The translations under genes and the position numbers were made by a program. This document shows, one piece after another, positions 42,758-51,329 of a DNA stretch of 64,000 nucleotides. A model generated the notes under the pieces. The model was not told the origin of the DNA and searched no databases. It worked only from the letters and a program-made list of their open reading frames with translations. Position 1 is the first letter of the stretch. Each line of letters begins with the position of its first letter. The stretch covers positions 496,001 to 560,000 of the forward strand of contig CAVZBX010000005.1 of NCBI GenBank assembly GCA_963773655.1. Direction: 5' to 3'. Source of the stretch: DASSQJ01 sp963773655. Its GTDB lineage: Bacteria > Actinomycetota > Actinomycetes > Actinomycetales > Dermatophilaceae.

Positions 42758-42796
42758 ATTACGCCGTCATACGCCACGACCGTCCTGGAGGGACGC

Positions 42797-43627
42797 ATGG
42801 ACAGCACGACCTCGCCGCACCCGACCACCGACCTCCACGCCGCCGTCGCCCTGGTCCACGACGGCGACGACCTCGTCGGCCGGGTGCCCGAGGGCTGGGA
42901 CGTCTTCGGTGTGCCCCACGGCGGCTACCTCCTCGCCCTCGCCGGCAACGCGGTCCTCACCGCGACCGGCGCCCCGGACCTGTTCACCATCACCGCCCAC
43001 TACCTCCGCAAGGCGGCCCACTCCCCCGTCCGGTTCCGGGTCGCCCCCGTGGGCGGCAGCCGGCGGTTCACGACGGTCACCGCCACCGCGACCCAGGGTG
43101 ACGACGTCGTGCTCTCCGTCATGGCCTCGGTCGGCGACCGGGAGGGGCTGTCGGGCCCGTCCTGGCGGCACGAGCGCCCCTGGGACCCCGCCGGGGCACG
43201 GCTCACGCCCCGCGCCGGCAGCGCGGAGATGGCCGCGGCGGCCTCGGGCGGCTTCGTCGCCCCGGAGGTCGCCACGCGGGCCGGTGAGCGGCTCGACGTC
43301 GAGACGCTCGGCTTCGCCGGCGGCCGGCCGGACGGCACCGGGGAGATCCGGGCGGTGGTCGAGGACGTGCCCGCCGACCAGCTCGGCGCGCTGCTGACCT
43401 GCGACGTCACGCCGCCCGCGGCGTGGAACGCCCTGGGTCCCGCCGGCTGGGTCCCCACCGTCGAGCTCACCGCCCACGTCCGGGCCCGCACCGGCACCGG
43501 CCCGCTCTCGGTGCGGGCGACGAGCCACCACGTCTCCGACGGGTTCCTCGAGGAGGACGCGCTGGTCCACGACGCCGAGGGCCGGCTCATGGTCCAGTCG
43601 CGCCAGCTCGCGCGCTGGACGGCCTGA
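42797..43627 (+). CDS. Acyl-CoA thioesterase-family protein (tandem hot-dog)
   Basis: The 276-residue protein has two hot-dog repeats: GVPHGGYLLALAGNAVLTA in the first and a second half with WVPTVELTAHVRARTGTGPLSVRATSHHVSDGFLEEDALVHDAEG. This fits the TesB-like thioesterase family of actinobacteria. It probably hydrolyses acyl-CoA thioesters in the cytoplasm; chain length is unknown. The start follows GGAGGGAC. It is controlled from the same gap as the TetR gene and terminated by a hairpin. Confidence 0.86.
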   Translation: MDSTTSPHPTTDLHAAVALVHDGDDLVGRVPEGWDVFGVPHGGYLLALAGNAVLTATGAPDLFTITAHYLRKAAHSPVRFRVAPVGGSRRFTTVTATATQGDDVVLSVMASVGDREGLSGPSWRHERPWDPAGARLTPRAGSAEMAAAASGGFVAPEVATRAGERLDVETLGFAGGRPDGTGEIRAVVEDVPADQLGALLTCDVTPPAAWNALGPAGWVPTVELTAHVRARTGTGPLSVRATSHHVSDGFLEEDALVHDAEGRLMVQSRQLARWTA

Positions 43628-43648
43628 AGCCCGAACCCTCGTCCCGCA

Positions 43649-43692
43649 ACGTGGGTCGGAACCGTCGGAATGCCGACGGTCTCCACCCACGT
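43649..43692. terminator. Hairpin between convergent thioesterase and PIG-L genes
   Basis: An outer 8-bp stem (43649-43656 with 43685-43692) encloses an inner 8-bp stem around 43661-43680 with a four-base loop. It fills the gap between two stop codons. Confidence 0.65.
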
Positions 43693-43711
43693 CCGCAGGA
43701 AGGAGCCGCGC

Positions 43712-44455
43712 TCAGCGTCGGTCGATGGGGACCTCGAGCGTGAGCGCGTGCTCCACCCCGACGCGCTCGCCGCCACCACCGAGGATCATCTGGAGCAGCG
43801 CCCTGGGGGCGGGGAAGTCGTCGGGCAGGGCCTCGTTGTACTTCGCGTGCGCCTCCAGCGAGTGCACGGCGGCCTCGAAGTGGCCGCCCGAGACGTCGAC
43901 GTAGTGGCTCGGCGTCGGTGACGCGGCCACGGCGAAGACCTTGACGCCGTTCCACGGCTCGAGGCCCTCGTCGACGAGGTCACGGTGCAGCCAGCGGTTG
44001 CCGGCGTCGGCGACGGCGTCGAGCGTCGCCAGCCCGACGGCCCGGTGGTCGGCCTGGTTGACCATGTTCGGGCCGAAGAACTCCTGCCAGTTCCCGCCGA
44101 TGACGAGGTCGGGCTGGTGCCGGCGGATGGCGGCCGCGATCTCGCGGCGCAGCGGCACCCCGTACTCGATGGCGCCGTCCGACCACCCGGCGAACTCGAC
44201 GGCGTCGACCCCCACCCGGCGCGCGCTCTCCCGCTCCTCCTCCTCCCGGACGGCGGCGGCCTCAGCCGGGTCCATGGTGTCGATGCCGGCCTCGCCACGC
44301 GTGAGGAGGAAGTACGCCGCATTCGCGCCCTCCGCCACCCAGCGGTGGACGGCGGCGGCGGTGCCGTACTCGATGTCGTCGGGGTGGGCGACGACGCAGA
44401 GGATCGAGGAGAACGGCCCCTCGAGGGGCGTGAGGGCGGGACGGTCGTCGGGCAT
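43712..44455 (-). CDS. PIG-L family deacetylase
   Basis: The 247-residue protein has the LmbE/PIG-L zinc site: CVVAHPDDIEYGTAAAVHRW (AHPDD) near residue 22 and a later NQADHRAVG (HxxH-like) element. The family includes MshB and Mca of mycothiol metabolism and other N-acetylglucosaminyl deacetylases. The sequence does not clearly match MshB or Mca, so the substrate is left open. TAGGGT lies six bases before the ATG. Confidence 0.9.
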   Translation of the reverse strand: MPDDRPALTPLEGPFSSILCVVAHPDDIEYGTAAAVHRWVAEGANAAYFLLTRGEAGIDTMDPAEAAAVREEEERESARRVGVDAVEFAGWSDGAIEYGVPLRREIAAAIRRHQPDLVIGGNWQEFFGPNMVNQADHRAVGLATLDAVADAGNRWLHRDLVDEGLEPWNGVKVFAVAASPTPSHYVDVSGGHFEAAVHSLEAHAKYNEALPDDFPAPRALLQMILGGGGERVGVEHALTLEVPIDRR

Positions 44456-44461
44456 GCGCCG

Positions 44462-44467
44462 ACCCTA
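44462..44467 (-). promoter_or_regulatory. Predicted -10 box of the PIG-L gene (leaderless)
   Basis: TAGGGT on the minus strand ends six bases before the ATG. Confidence 0.5.
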
Positions 44468-44520
44468 GACCCCGAGCGGACCGTCCGGACAGCCCCGGCG
44501 TGCGCCCAGTGCGGGTCCTC

Positions 44521-45156
44521 TCAGGCCGGCGGCGGGCCGGTGGGCGGGCTCGCCGGTGGGCCCGACGGCGGACCGGTCCGCGGACCGGGCGGCACGGAGC
44601 GCTGCTGGGAGGCGAGCCTGGCGCGCTCCTCCTCCTGGGCCCGCCGCACCTGCTCCTGCGCCGCCTTCATCGGGTCCATCTGCGCGAGCAGCTCGCGGCC
44701 CCGCTGCACGTGCTTGTGCTCGCAGAGCACCTCGTACTTGGCGGCGACGACCTGGCTCACCGAGGTGAAGTCGCGCCGGCCGCCGGTGAGGCGGTAGCCG
44801 GCGTAGCCCCAGACCGCGCCGAAGACCGCGCCGACGAGCACCGTGGAGAGGACGGTGAGGATGTTGAAGCCGCTCGGGTCGAAGATCGCGAAGATGGTGC
44901 CGACGAAGAGCCCGAACCACATGCCGGACAGCGCCCCGGCGCCCACGACCCGGCCCTGGGTGAGCCGGCCCGTGACCCGCTCGAGCTGCTTGAGGTCGGT
45001 GCCGACGATGAGGACGTCCTGCACCGGGAACTCGTGGTCGGAGAGGTAGTCGACCGCCTGCTGGGCCTCCTCGTAGGTGTCGTGGACCCCGAGCGACATC
45101 GGGTACTCCAGCGACAGGGCCGCGCGCAGACCGGGACGCATGGGCTGGGTGCTCAT
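44521..45156 (-). CDS. General-stress-type membrane protein (YflT-like domain)
   Basis: The 211-residue protein begins with a short alpha/beta domain (LGVHDTYEEAQQAVDYLSDHEFPVQDVLIVG) of the general stress protein 17M/YflT type. Two hydrophobic Gly-rich segments follow (about 72-118, GALSGMWFGLFVGTIF and VLVGAVFGAVWGYAGY), then a charged helix and a Pro/Gly-rich tail. It is probably a membrane stress protein in which the soluble domain faces the cytoplasm. GATACT six bases before the ATG is a candidate -10. It is divergent from the TPR gene. Confidence 0.85.
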   Translation of the reverse strand: MSTQPMRPGLRAALSLEYPMSLGVHDTYEEAQQAVDYLSDHEFPVQDVLIVGTDLKQLERVTGRLTQGRVVGAGALSGMWFGLFVGTIFAIFDPSGFNILTVLSTVLVGAVFGAVWGYAGYRLTGGRRDFTSVSQVVAAKYEVLCEHKHVQRGRELLAQMDPMKAAQEQVRRAQEEERARLASQQRSVPPGPRTGPPSGPPASPPTGPPPA

Positions 45157-45162
45157 GCACCC

Positions 45163-45168
45163 AGTATC
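45163..45168 (-). promoter_or_regulatory. Possible -10 box of the stress membrane protein gene
   Basis: GATACT on the minus strand ends six bases before the ATG. It is a weaker match than the TAnnnT boxes elsewhere. Confidence 0.3.
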
Positions 45169-45306
45169 GCAACGTCGGCTGGATGCCCGCTGTGCACCGT
45201 CCCGCTCCACTCGGTTCCCGCGGCTGGTGAGGGACGGGCCCAACGTCGTGGCGACGACCCGCACGCCCCGCGTACCGTGGGCCGCAGTCGACGAGGGGTG
45301 GGCAGG

Positions 45307-46614
45307 ATGCCGACCGACGCGTGGGGCCAGGACGTGTCCACCGACGCCGAGACCGCGGCCGCGTACGTCGTGCTCCTCGACCGCCGGCTCCGGTTCGAGC
45401 CGACCGTCGTCGACGCGCTGCGGCACGTGCTCGTGCTCGACCCCCGGTTCGCCCTCGCCCACGCCCAGGCGGTCCTGCTCGCGACGGCCGGCGAGCCGGC
45501 GCTCGACCCGCGCCACCACCTCGACGCCCTCCGTGAGGGCCCCGAGCCGGCGACCGACCGCGAGCGCTCGTTCGTCGCCGCGGCTCGCCTGACCGGCGAG
45601 GCCGGGCCGTGGGCGGCGTTCGGCAGCTGGCGGCGCCACGTCGACGACCACCCGGGGGACCTCCCGGCCGTGATGCAGCTCGAGCTGCTGCTCGCGTGGT
45701 CGACCGATCCCGTCCACACGGAGGAGTCCCGTGAACGGCTCGAACGGGCCCGGGCCGTCCTCGGCGAGGACCCGACGGTGCTCGCCGCGCTCGCCCTGCA
45801 CGCCCAGGACCGGGGCGACCTCGACACCGCGTGGGCGCTGGGCAACCGCAGCCTCGAGCTCTCCCCCGACAACCCGGTGAGCGCGCACCCCGTGGCGCAC
45901 GTGCACTTCGAGTCCGGCGGCCACGACGAGGGCCTGGCCTGGCTCGACCCGTTGGTCTCGCGCCTCGACCCCGACAACGTCATGGGCCGCCACCTCGGCT
46001 GGCACTGCGCCCTCCACCTGCTCGACCTCGGCCGCTCCGACGACGCCCTGGCACGGTACGAGTCGCTGGTCTCACAACCCTCCAACCGCCTCATCGACGG
46101 TGCCTCGTTGCTGTGGCGCTGCCAGCTGGCCGCGCTCGTCCCACCGGGCACCGACCCAGCCGGCCACGGGACGACGACGCTTCTGGCCACGGACCCCGGC
46201 GGCCTGCCCTTCACCTTCCTCGCGATGCACGCGCTGCTGGCGCTCGCAGCTGCCGGCGACGCCGGCCGTCTACGACGCCTGGCGCACGAGGCCGCCGGCT
46301 GGGAGGCGCCCGGGGCGGCCCTGCTGCTGCCCGGCCTGGCCCGGGGCCTCGCGGCGTCGGTCGAGGGCGACCACGCGGACGCCGCCGGCGAGCTGCTCGC
46401 CCTCGAGCCATGGTTCCCCCGCTACGGCGGGTCGCACGCACAGCGTGAGGTGCTCGAGGACACCCTGCTGCACTCCCTCGTGGCTGCCGGCCGGGTCGAG
46501 GAGGCGCGCACCCGGCTGCTGGCCCGGCTCGACCGGAGGCCGAGCGGACGGGACGCCGCGATGCTCGCCCTCGCCCAGGGGCCGGTCCGCCCGGCGGGTC
46601 AGCGGGCGGAGTAG
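45307..46614 (+). CDS. Tetratricopeptide-repeat protein
   Basis: The 435-residue protein is entirely helical and Ala/Leu-rich, with recurring TPR-like units such as ALALHAQDRGDLDTAWALGNRSLELSPDNP and LGWHCALHLLDLGRSDDALARYESL. No catalytic motif or signal is present. Similar proteins occur singly in actinobacteria with unknown partners. The ATG has GGGCAGG upstream. The last 16 bases overlap the convergent acyl-CoA dehydrogenase gene. Confidence 0.82.
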   Translation: MPTDAWGQDVSTDAETAAAYVVLLDRRLRFEPTVVDALRHVLVLDPRFALAHAQAVLLATAGEPALDPRHHLDALREGPEPATDRERSFVAAARLTGEAGPWAAFGSWRRHVDDHPGDLPAVMQLELLLAWSTDPVHTEESRERLERARAVLGEDPTVLAALALHAQDRGDLDTAWALGNRSLELSPDNPVSAHPVAHVHFESGGHDEGLAWLDPLVSRLDPDNVMGRHLGWHCALHLLDLGRSDDALARYESLVSQPSNRLIDGASLLWRCQLAALVPPGTDPAGHGTTTLLATDPGGLPFTFLAMHALLALAAAGDAGRLRRLAHEAAGWEAPGAALLLPGLARGLAASVEGDHADAAGELLALEPWFPRYGGSHAQREVLEDTLLHSLVAAGRVEEARTRLLARLDRRPSGRDAAMLALAQGPVRPAGQRAE

Positions 46615-47796
46615 TCCTCGAGGAGCCGGCGCCCGATGATCATCTTCTGGATCTCTGCGGTGCCCTCACCGATGAGCAGCATCGGGGCCTCCCGGTAGAG
46701 CCGCTCGATCTCGTACTCCTTGGAGTAGCCGTAGCCGCCGTGGATCCGGAAGGACTGCTCGACGACGTCGGCGCAGTTCTCCGACGGCGAGGTACTTCGC
46801 CATCCCCGACTCGAGGTCGTTGCGCCGGCCGGCGTCCTTCAGACGGGCCGCCTTGACCATCATCTGGTGGCTCGACTCGACCTTGGTGGCCATGTCGGCG
46901 AGGCGGAACAGGATGCCCTGGTGCTCGGCGATCTTCTTGCCGAAGGCCTCGCGCTGCTGCGAGTAGGCGATGCCCAGCTCGAAGGCGCGGCGGGCGACGC
47001 CGCAGGCTCGGGCGGCGACGTTGACGCGGCCCACCTCGACGCCGTCCATCATCTGGTAGAAGCCGCGGCCGGGGGCACCGCCGAGGAGCTGGGCGTCGGT
47101 CGTGCGGTGACCCTGCATGATGAGCTCGGTGGTGTCGACGCCCTTGTAGCCCATCTTCTCGATCTTCCCCGGCACGGTGATGCCCTGGCGCGGTCTCGCC
47201 GAACCCGGCTCCTTGTCGACGAGGAAGGTCGACATGTTCTTGTACGGGCTCTCGCTCTCGCCGAGGTCGGTCCGCACGAGCACGGCGACGAGGTTGGCCG
47301 AGCCGCCGTTGGTCAGCCACATCTTCTGGCCGTCGAGCACCCACTCCTCGCCCTGGCGGACGGCCTTGGAGCGGATGGCGGCGACGTCGGAGCCCATGCC
47401 CGGCTCGGACATCGAGAACGCCCCGCGCACCTCGCCGGTCGCCATCCGCGGCAGGTAGCGCTGCTTCTGCTCGTCGGTGCCGTGCTGGAGGATCATGTAG
47501 GCGACGATGAAGTGGGTGTTGATGATGCCGCTGACGCTCATCCAGCCGCGGGCGATCTCCTCGACCACCAGGGCGTAGGTGAGCAGCGACTCGCCGAGGC
47601 CGCCGTACTCCTCGGGGATCATCAGCCCGAAGATCCCCATCTCCTTCATGCCCTCGACGATGTCGGTCGGGTACTCGTCCCGGTGCTCCAGCTCGGTCGC
47701 GACCGGGATGATCTGCTCGTCGACGAACTCCCGGACGAGCTTGACCAGCTCGTGCTGCTCCTCGGTGAGACCGTCGGTCGTCTGCAGTCGGGACAT
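46599..47796 (-). pseudogene. Acyl-CoA dehydrogenase, frameshifted (probably sequence errors)
   Basis: From ATG 47796 the frame encodes a typical acyl-CoA dehydrogenase: MSRLQTTDGLTEEQHELV, GLMIPEEYGGLGESLL, AFSMSEPGMGSDVAAI (FAD/substrate motif), EKMGYKGVDTTEL and RACGVARRAFELG. After AKYLA (near 46788) one extra G shifts the frame. The correct continuation, SENCADVVEQSFRIHGGYGY through LLIGEGTAEIQKMIIGRRLL, lies in another frame and ends at 46599. Two compensating single-base changes near 47185 and 47206 also scramble EPGFGETAPG. Corrected, the enzyme has about 398 residues. It resembles the dehydrogenase of ethylmalonyl-CoA gene clusters, a methylsuccinyl-CoA dehydrogenase candidate. Confidence 0.85.
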
Positions 47797-47927
47797 GCGT
47801 GCATCGCCGCCTTCGCGTGGGCCGGTGGGGGACTGGTGCCCAGTGTGCCGGGGCGGGCGGCCGGCAGGTACCTCGCGGCGGTGTGAGTCCCCCCACCCGC
47901 GGGGCCGGAGCGGGGCGTCGCCGCCGG

Positions 47928-49658
47928 TCAGGGGGTCCCTGCACGAGCCCCGGTGAGGCGGCGCCAGATCCAGGTGGCGGGCACGTGCCTGCCGGTGGCG
48001 GCGTGCTCGACCGCGGCGTCGTTGAAGAGCACCTCGCGCAGCCGGGCCCGGCCGGACGGGCCGGAGTACAGCATCAGCTCGTCGCCGGGGCGCAGCGCCG
48101 TGTCGGCGGACGGGAAGGGCACCGACGTGCCGTCGCGCACGAGCACCGCGACGACGACGGGGACGTGCTCCTCGCGCTGCTCGGGGTCGCGGGTGAGGTC
48201 GCCGACGGTGAGCTCGCCGCGCTCGAGCCACTCCACCACGGCAGGTGCCTCCTCCCGTGTGAGGGCGAGCATCGAGGGCAGGGGCGACAGCCGACCGCAC
48301 CGCCCCGTGAGCAGCTCGAGCACGCGGCGGCCCCACTCGTCGTCCTGCCGCATCGCGTGCTCGACGAGCTCCCACGCGTGCGGCGCCAGCACGCGGGTCA
48401 GGCACTCCCGGGCGACCACGTCCGCCGGCTCGAAGACGACGTCGGGGGCGAACGCCGCGATGAGCGAGCGGGCCCTGGTGTGCACGAGCGGCAGGCAGAG
48501 CAGCACCTCGGGGTGCTCGCGCCGGAGCTCGGCCGCGACGGCGAGGTTCGTCGTGTCCGAGCGAGTGGCCACGACGGCGCCGACACAGCCGGTGACGTCC
48601 GGCGTCCCCGCGCCGGGATCGGCGAACCGGACCTCGAACCCGGCACCGACCAGGTCCTCCGTGACGCGGTGCCGCAGCTCCCCCTCGGCGCAGACGACCC
48701 ACCGCCCCGTGGTGACCGGCGCGGGGCGGTTCGGCACCTCCGTGACCGAGGTGTCGGTCAGCCACGACACGAGCTGGTGGACGGCGGGCCGCTGCAGCCG
48801 CACCACGAGGTGGTCGCCGAAGCGGTCGAGGGCGTTGATCACGGCGGCGGGGCCGAACTGCAGCATCTGCCGCTCCGCGGCGCGCGAGGAGGCGCGGGCG
48901 ATGACGGGAACGGTGGGGTGCAGCAGCGCGACGGCCTGCACGACCGAGAGGTTCACCTCGTCGTCGTCGGTGAGGACCAGGACGCCGCGGCAGTCGTCGT
49001 GGCCGAGGCCGGCGAGGCCCAGCACCGCGGGGTCGTGGGCGTCCCCGACGAGACCGGGAACCTCGGCCCGGGTGTCGGAGACCTCGAGCAGGTCGATCCG
49101 CGCCTTGGTGTGGTCGACGGCCACGCACCGGTCCCCGAGGGAGTCCAGTCGCTGGAGGACGCGGCGCCCGCACTCGCCGACCCCGAGGACGAGGTGGAAC
49201 GGCTCGGGAAGGCGGCGGACCCTCCGCCCGAACCGCTGGGCGGTGAGGGCGGCGGTGAACCCGGCGTCCTGGGCGAGGGCGAGCATCGTGGCCAGCGCGT
49301 ACGCCCAGCCGACCACGGTCGCGTAGATCATGAACGTCACCCAGAGCCGCTGGGCCGTCGTGAACGGCTCGGGGATCTCGCCGAAGCCGATCGTCGTGGC
49401 CGTGTAGCTCATGACGTAGAAGGACTCGAAGAGGCTGAGCCGGTCCGGCCGGCCCGAGGGGTCGACCCCCACGGTCGCGCTGAGGCCCACGACCGAGACG
49501 GTGAAGACGCCGACGAGCCACAGCAGCGGCGCCCGCATCCTGCGCAGGACGAGGAAGATCACGTCCGTCGACGCCGCCGGTGTCGGCACCGGCACCTCCT
49601 GCCGGCGCAGCCCGGCACGCCGCCGGGCGACGGCGAGGGCGACGACGGGGTTGATCAC
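47928..49658 (-). CDS. Potassium-channel-like protein with RCK/TrkA domains
   Basis: The 576-residue protein has a pore module with two transmembrane helices (about 43-62 and 103-125) flanking the filter TTIGFGE (88-94), a TVGYGD variant. A TrkA-N Rossmann domain begins with GVGECG (159-164) and VAVDHTKARIDLLE, a second RCK-like half follows TTGRWVVCAEGELRHRV, and a terminal TrkA-C-like part contains RPGDELMLYSG. It probably conducts K+ or related cations under nucleotide control. The GTG start lies 13 bases after the DUF6394-like gene, so they form an operon. Confidence 0.88.
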   Translation of the reverse strand: MINPVVALAVARRRAGLRRQEVPVPTPAASTDVIFLVLRRMRAPLLWLVGVFTVSVVGLSATVGVDPSGRPDRLSLFESFYVMSYTATTIGFGEIPEPFTTAQRLWVTFMIYATVVGWAYALATMLALAQDAGFTAALTAQRFGRRVRRLPEPFHLVLGVGECGRRVLQRLDSLGDRCVAVDHTKARIDLLEVSDTRAEVPGLVGDAHDPAVLGLAGLGHDDCRGVLVLTDDDEVNLSVVQAVALLHPTVPVIARASSRAAERQMLQFGPAAVINALDRFGDHLVVRLQRPAVHQLVSWLTDTSVTEVPNRPAPVTTGRWVVCAEGELRHRVTEDLVGAGFEVRFADPGAGTPDVTGCVGAVVATRSDTTNLAVAAELRREHPEVLLCLPLVHTRARSLIAAFAPDVVFEPADVVARECLTRVLAPHAWELVEHAMRQDDEWGRRVLELLTGRCGRLSPLPSMLALTREEAPAVVEWLERGELTVGDLTRDPEQREEHVPVVVAVLVRDGTSVPFPSADTALRPGDELMLYSGPSGRARLREVLFNDAAVEHAATGRHVPATWIWRRLTGARAGTP

Positions 49659-49671
49659 GGCGCTGCGCCCG

Positions 49672-50055
49672 CTAGCGCCGGTGGACGCTGAGGGTCTCGC
49701 CGACGAGGAGCGCGAGCGAGACCACGTTCGCGAGCAGCGCTCCACCGGAGAGGGAGACCACCGAGCTCATCGCGTGCACCCCGATCTCGCCACCGTCCGC
49801 GCTCACCGCCACCCACACCACGGCCGCCGCGATCAGCTGGATGGCGGCGACGAGGCTGGTGGCGAGGTGGATGGCGCCGATCTGGGTGCGGTCGCCGAAC
49901 TTGAGGATGACGGCGATGACGTTGACGACGACGGCGGCGTACAGCTCGTAGACGTTGTGGACCCGCACGTCGGTGATGTCACCGACGAAGAAGCCGAAGT
50001 TGAGGGTCGCCGCCAGCACCACGAAGAAGCCGAAGACGACCTTCTCCATGTTCAT
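49672..50055 (-). CDS. Four-helix membrane protein (DUF6394-like), partner of the channel gene
   Basis: The 127-residue protein has four transmembrane segments (about 5-25, 37-53, 63-85 and 98-120) and the sequence KVVFGFFVVLAATLNFGFFVGDI followed by HNVYELYAAVVVNVIAVILKFGDRT. From memory this matches DUF6394, often next to TrkA-type channel genes. An accessory or sensor subunit role is inferred from the 13-base spacing to the channel gene. TAGGGT six bases before the ATG supports a leaderless operon promoter. Confidence 0.8.
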   Translation of the reverse strand: MNMEKVVFGFFVVLAATLNFGFFVGDITDVRVHNVYELYAAVVVNVIAVILKFGDRTQIGAIHLATSLVAAIQLIAAAVVWVAVSADGGEIGVHAMSSVVSLSGGALLANVVSLALLVGETLSVHRR

Positions 50056-50061
50056 GGACCG

Positions 50062-50067
50062 ACCCTA
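50062..50067 (-). promoter_or_regulatory. Predicted -10 box of the channel operon (leaderless)
   Basis: TAGGGT on the minus strand ends six bases before the ATG. Confidence 0.5.
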
Positions 50068-50246
50068 GCGACCCGCGCCGGGCCCGGCGCGGTGCAGGTG
50101 CCGCGCACCACAGCCGCCGGACCCGAGCGGAAAACCGGTGGCGGCCCGAACCTCCGGCGGGCACGCTGGGGTGCAGCGCGGTGGAGGCCGCGCGCCACCG
50201 GCCGCCGCCGCGGCCCCGGTGCACCGAGCACGTGGAGGAGGACCCG

Positions 50247-50375
50247 ATGTCGACGACCGTCGTGGGCCGTACCCGAGCCCAGTCCCCCCACCTCGCACAG
50301 GAGCACCACGTTGGCACACCAGCCGTTCCACCTGCCGGAGAAGCAGGCAGCCTTCTCCGTCGACACCTCACCTGA
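50247..50375 (+). CDS. Possible 42-aa leader ORF overlapping the RIO-kinase start
   Basis: ATG at 50247 follows the strong site GGAGGAGG and opens a 42-codon ORF (MSTTVVGRTRAQSPHLA to LLRRHLT). It runs 65 bases past the TTG start of the kinase in another frame. Its ribosome-binding site is much better than that of the kinase. It could therefore be a regulatory upstream ORF for coupled or programmed translation. No family resemblance is seen, and it may be noise. Confidence 0.35.
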   Translation: MSTTVVGRTRAQSPHLAQEHHVGTPAVPPAGEAGSLLRRHLT

Positions 50376-51153
50376 CGCGCCGCCCGAGGGCGAGCGCTGG
50401 TCCACCTGGGACCTCGCGACCCACGGACCGACCCCCCGGCCCGGATGGGTCGTCACCGACCTCGGGGCCGTCGACGCCGACCTCGGCGTCCTCAAGACCG
50501 GCAAGGAGGCCGACGTCCACGTCGTCCGCCGCTGGGTCCCCGGCACCGACCGCGAGGTCACCATGGCGGCCAAGCGGTACCGGGCGGCCGACCACCGGCT
50601 GTTCCATCGCGACGCCGGCTACCTCGAGGGCCGCCGGGTCCGCAAGAGCCGGGAGAACCGCGCGATGGTCCGGCGCACCGAGTTCGGCAAGCAGCTGATC
50701 TCGGGACAGTGGGCGATGGCGGAGTTCGAGGCGCTCGGCCGCTTCTGGGAGCTCGGCCTGCCCGTCCCCTACCCGGTCCAGCTCGACGGCTCCGAGATGC
50801 TCATGGAGTTCGTCGGGGACGAGCACGGCGCGGCCCCGCGGCTGGTCTCGACCCGCCCCGGGCCCGACCTGCTCGCCGACCTCTTCGACCAGCTGCGGAC
50901 CGCGATGCTCACCCTGGCCCACCACGGCTGGACCCACGGCGACCTGTCCCCGTACAACGTCCTGCTCGACGGCGAGCGGCTGGTCGTCATCGACTGGCCG
51001 CAGGTCGTCGACGTCATCGGCAACCCCAGCGGCTTCGAGTTCCTCGAACGCGATGCCGCGACGATGGTCGCGTGGTTCCGGCGCAAGGGCCTGGACGTCG
51101 ACGCCGGCGAGCTCGTCGGCGACCTCGTCGCGGAGGCCACCGCGCGCTTCTGA
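50311..51153 (+). CDS. RIO-family serine/threonine kinase-ATPase
   Basis: The 280-residue protein has the RIO-type N-terminal loop LGVLKTGKEADVH (58-70), catalytic Lys in TMAAKRY (K88), the RIO helix region with FHRDAGYLEGRRVRKS, the catalytic loop HGDLSPYN (209-216) and the metal-binding loop VIDWPQ (D228, Trp where archaeal RIO has Phe). RIO kinases act in ribosome assembly in archaea and eukaryotes; the bacterial role is unclear. The start is placed at TTG 50311, preceded by AGGAG, since conserved sequence begins just after it. No ATG or GTG fits better. Confidence 0.88.
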   Translation: MAHQPFHLPEKQAAFSVDTSPDAPPEGERWSTWDLATHGPTPRPGWVVTDLGAVDADLGVLKTGKEADVHVVRRWVPGTDREVTMAAKRYRAADHRLFHRDAGYLEGRRVRKSRENRAMVRRTEFGKQLISGQWAMAEFEALGRFWELGLPVPYPVQLDGSEMLMEFVGDEHGAAPRLVSTRPGPDLLADLFDQLRTAMLTLAHHGWTHGDLSPYNVLLDGERLVVIDWPQVVDVIGNPSGFEFLERDAATMVAWFRRKGLDVDAGELVGDLVAEATARF

Positions 51154-51237
51154 CCGCTCCGCGCACGCCTTTCGGCCCCCAGGTATGGGGAACGTAAAGA
51201 ATGCCGTCCGTCCCTGTTGCGGCGCCCGATCCTCAAC

Positions 51238-51243
51238 TACTGT
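51238..51243 (+). promoter_or_regulatory. Possible -10 box of the M6 protease gene
   Basis: TACTGT lies about 90 bases before the ATG with TGTTGC 17 bases upstream as a weak -35. The predicted transcript would begin close to the hairpin at 51252. Confidence 0.35.
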
Positions 51244-51251
51244 CGCCGACG

Positions 51252-51284
51252 GACCGGAACCCCGAGAAGCGCGGGACTCCGGTC
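51252..51284 (+). other. Hairpin in the M6 protease leader
   Basis: Stems 51252-51258 with 51278-51284 and 51261-51264 with 51272-51275 form a hairpin followed by TTT. It may stabilise the 5' end of the mRNA or terminate readthrough from the RIO-kinase gene. Confidence 0.4.
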
Positions 51285-51329
51285 TTTCCATGCCCCGGCG
51301 GAGGGTCGGGGCACTGACAGGGAGACAGC

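Noticed and set aside
46666..49521. A minus-strand frame running through both the channel gene and the acyl-CoA dehydrogenase gene, suggesting a fusion.
   Set aside because: The upstream half is an out-of-frame reading of the channel gene. The dehydrogenase has its own start (47796), and the channel gene ends at 47928 in another frame.
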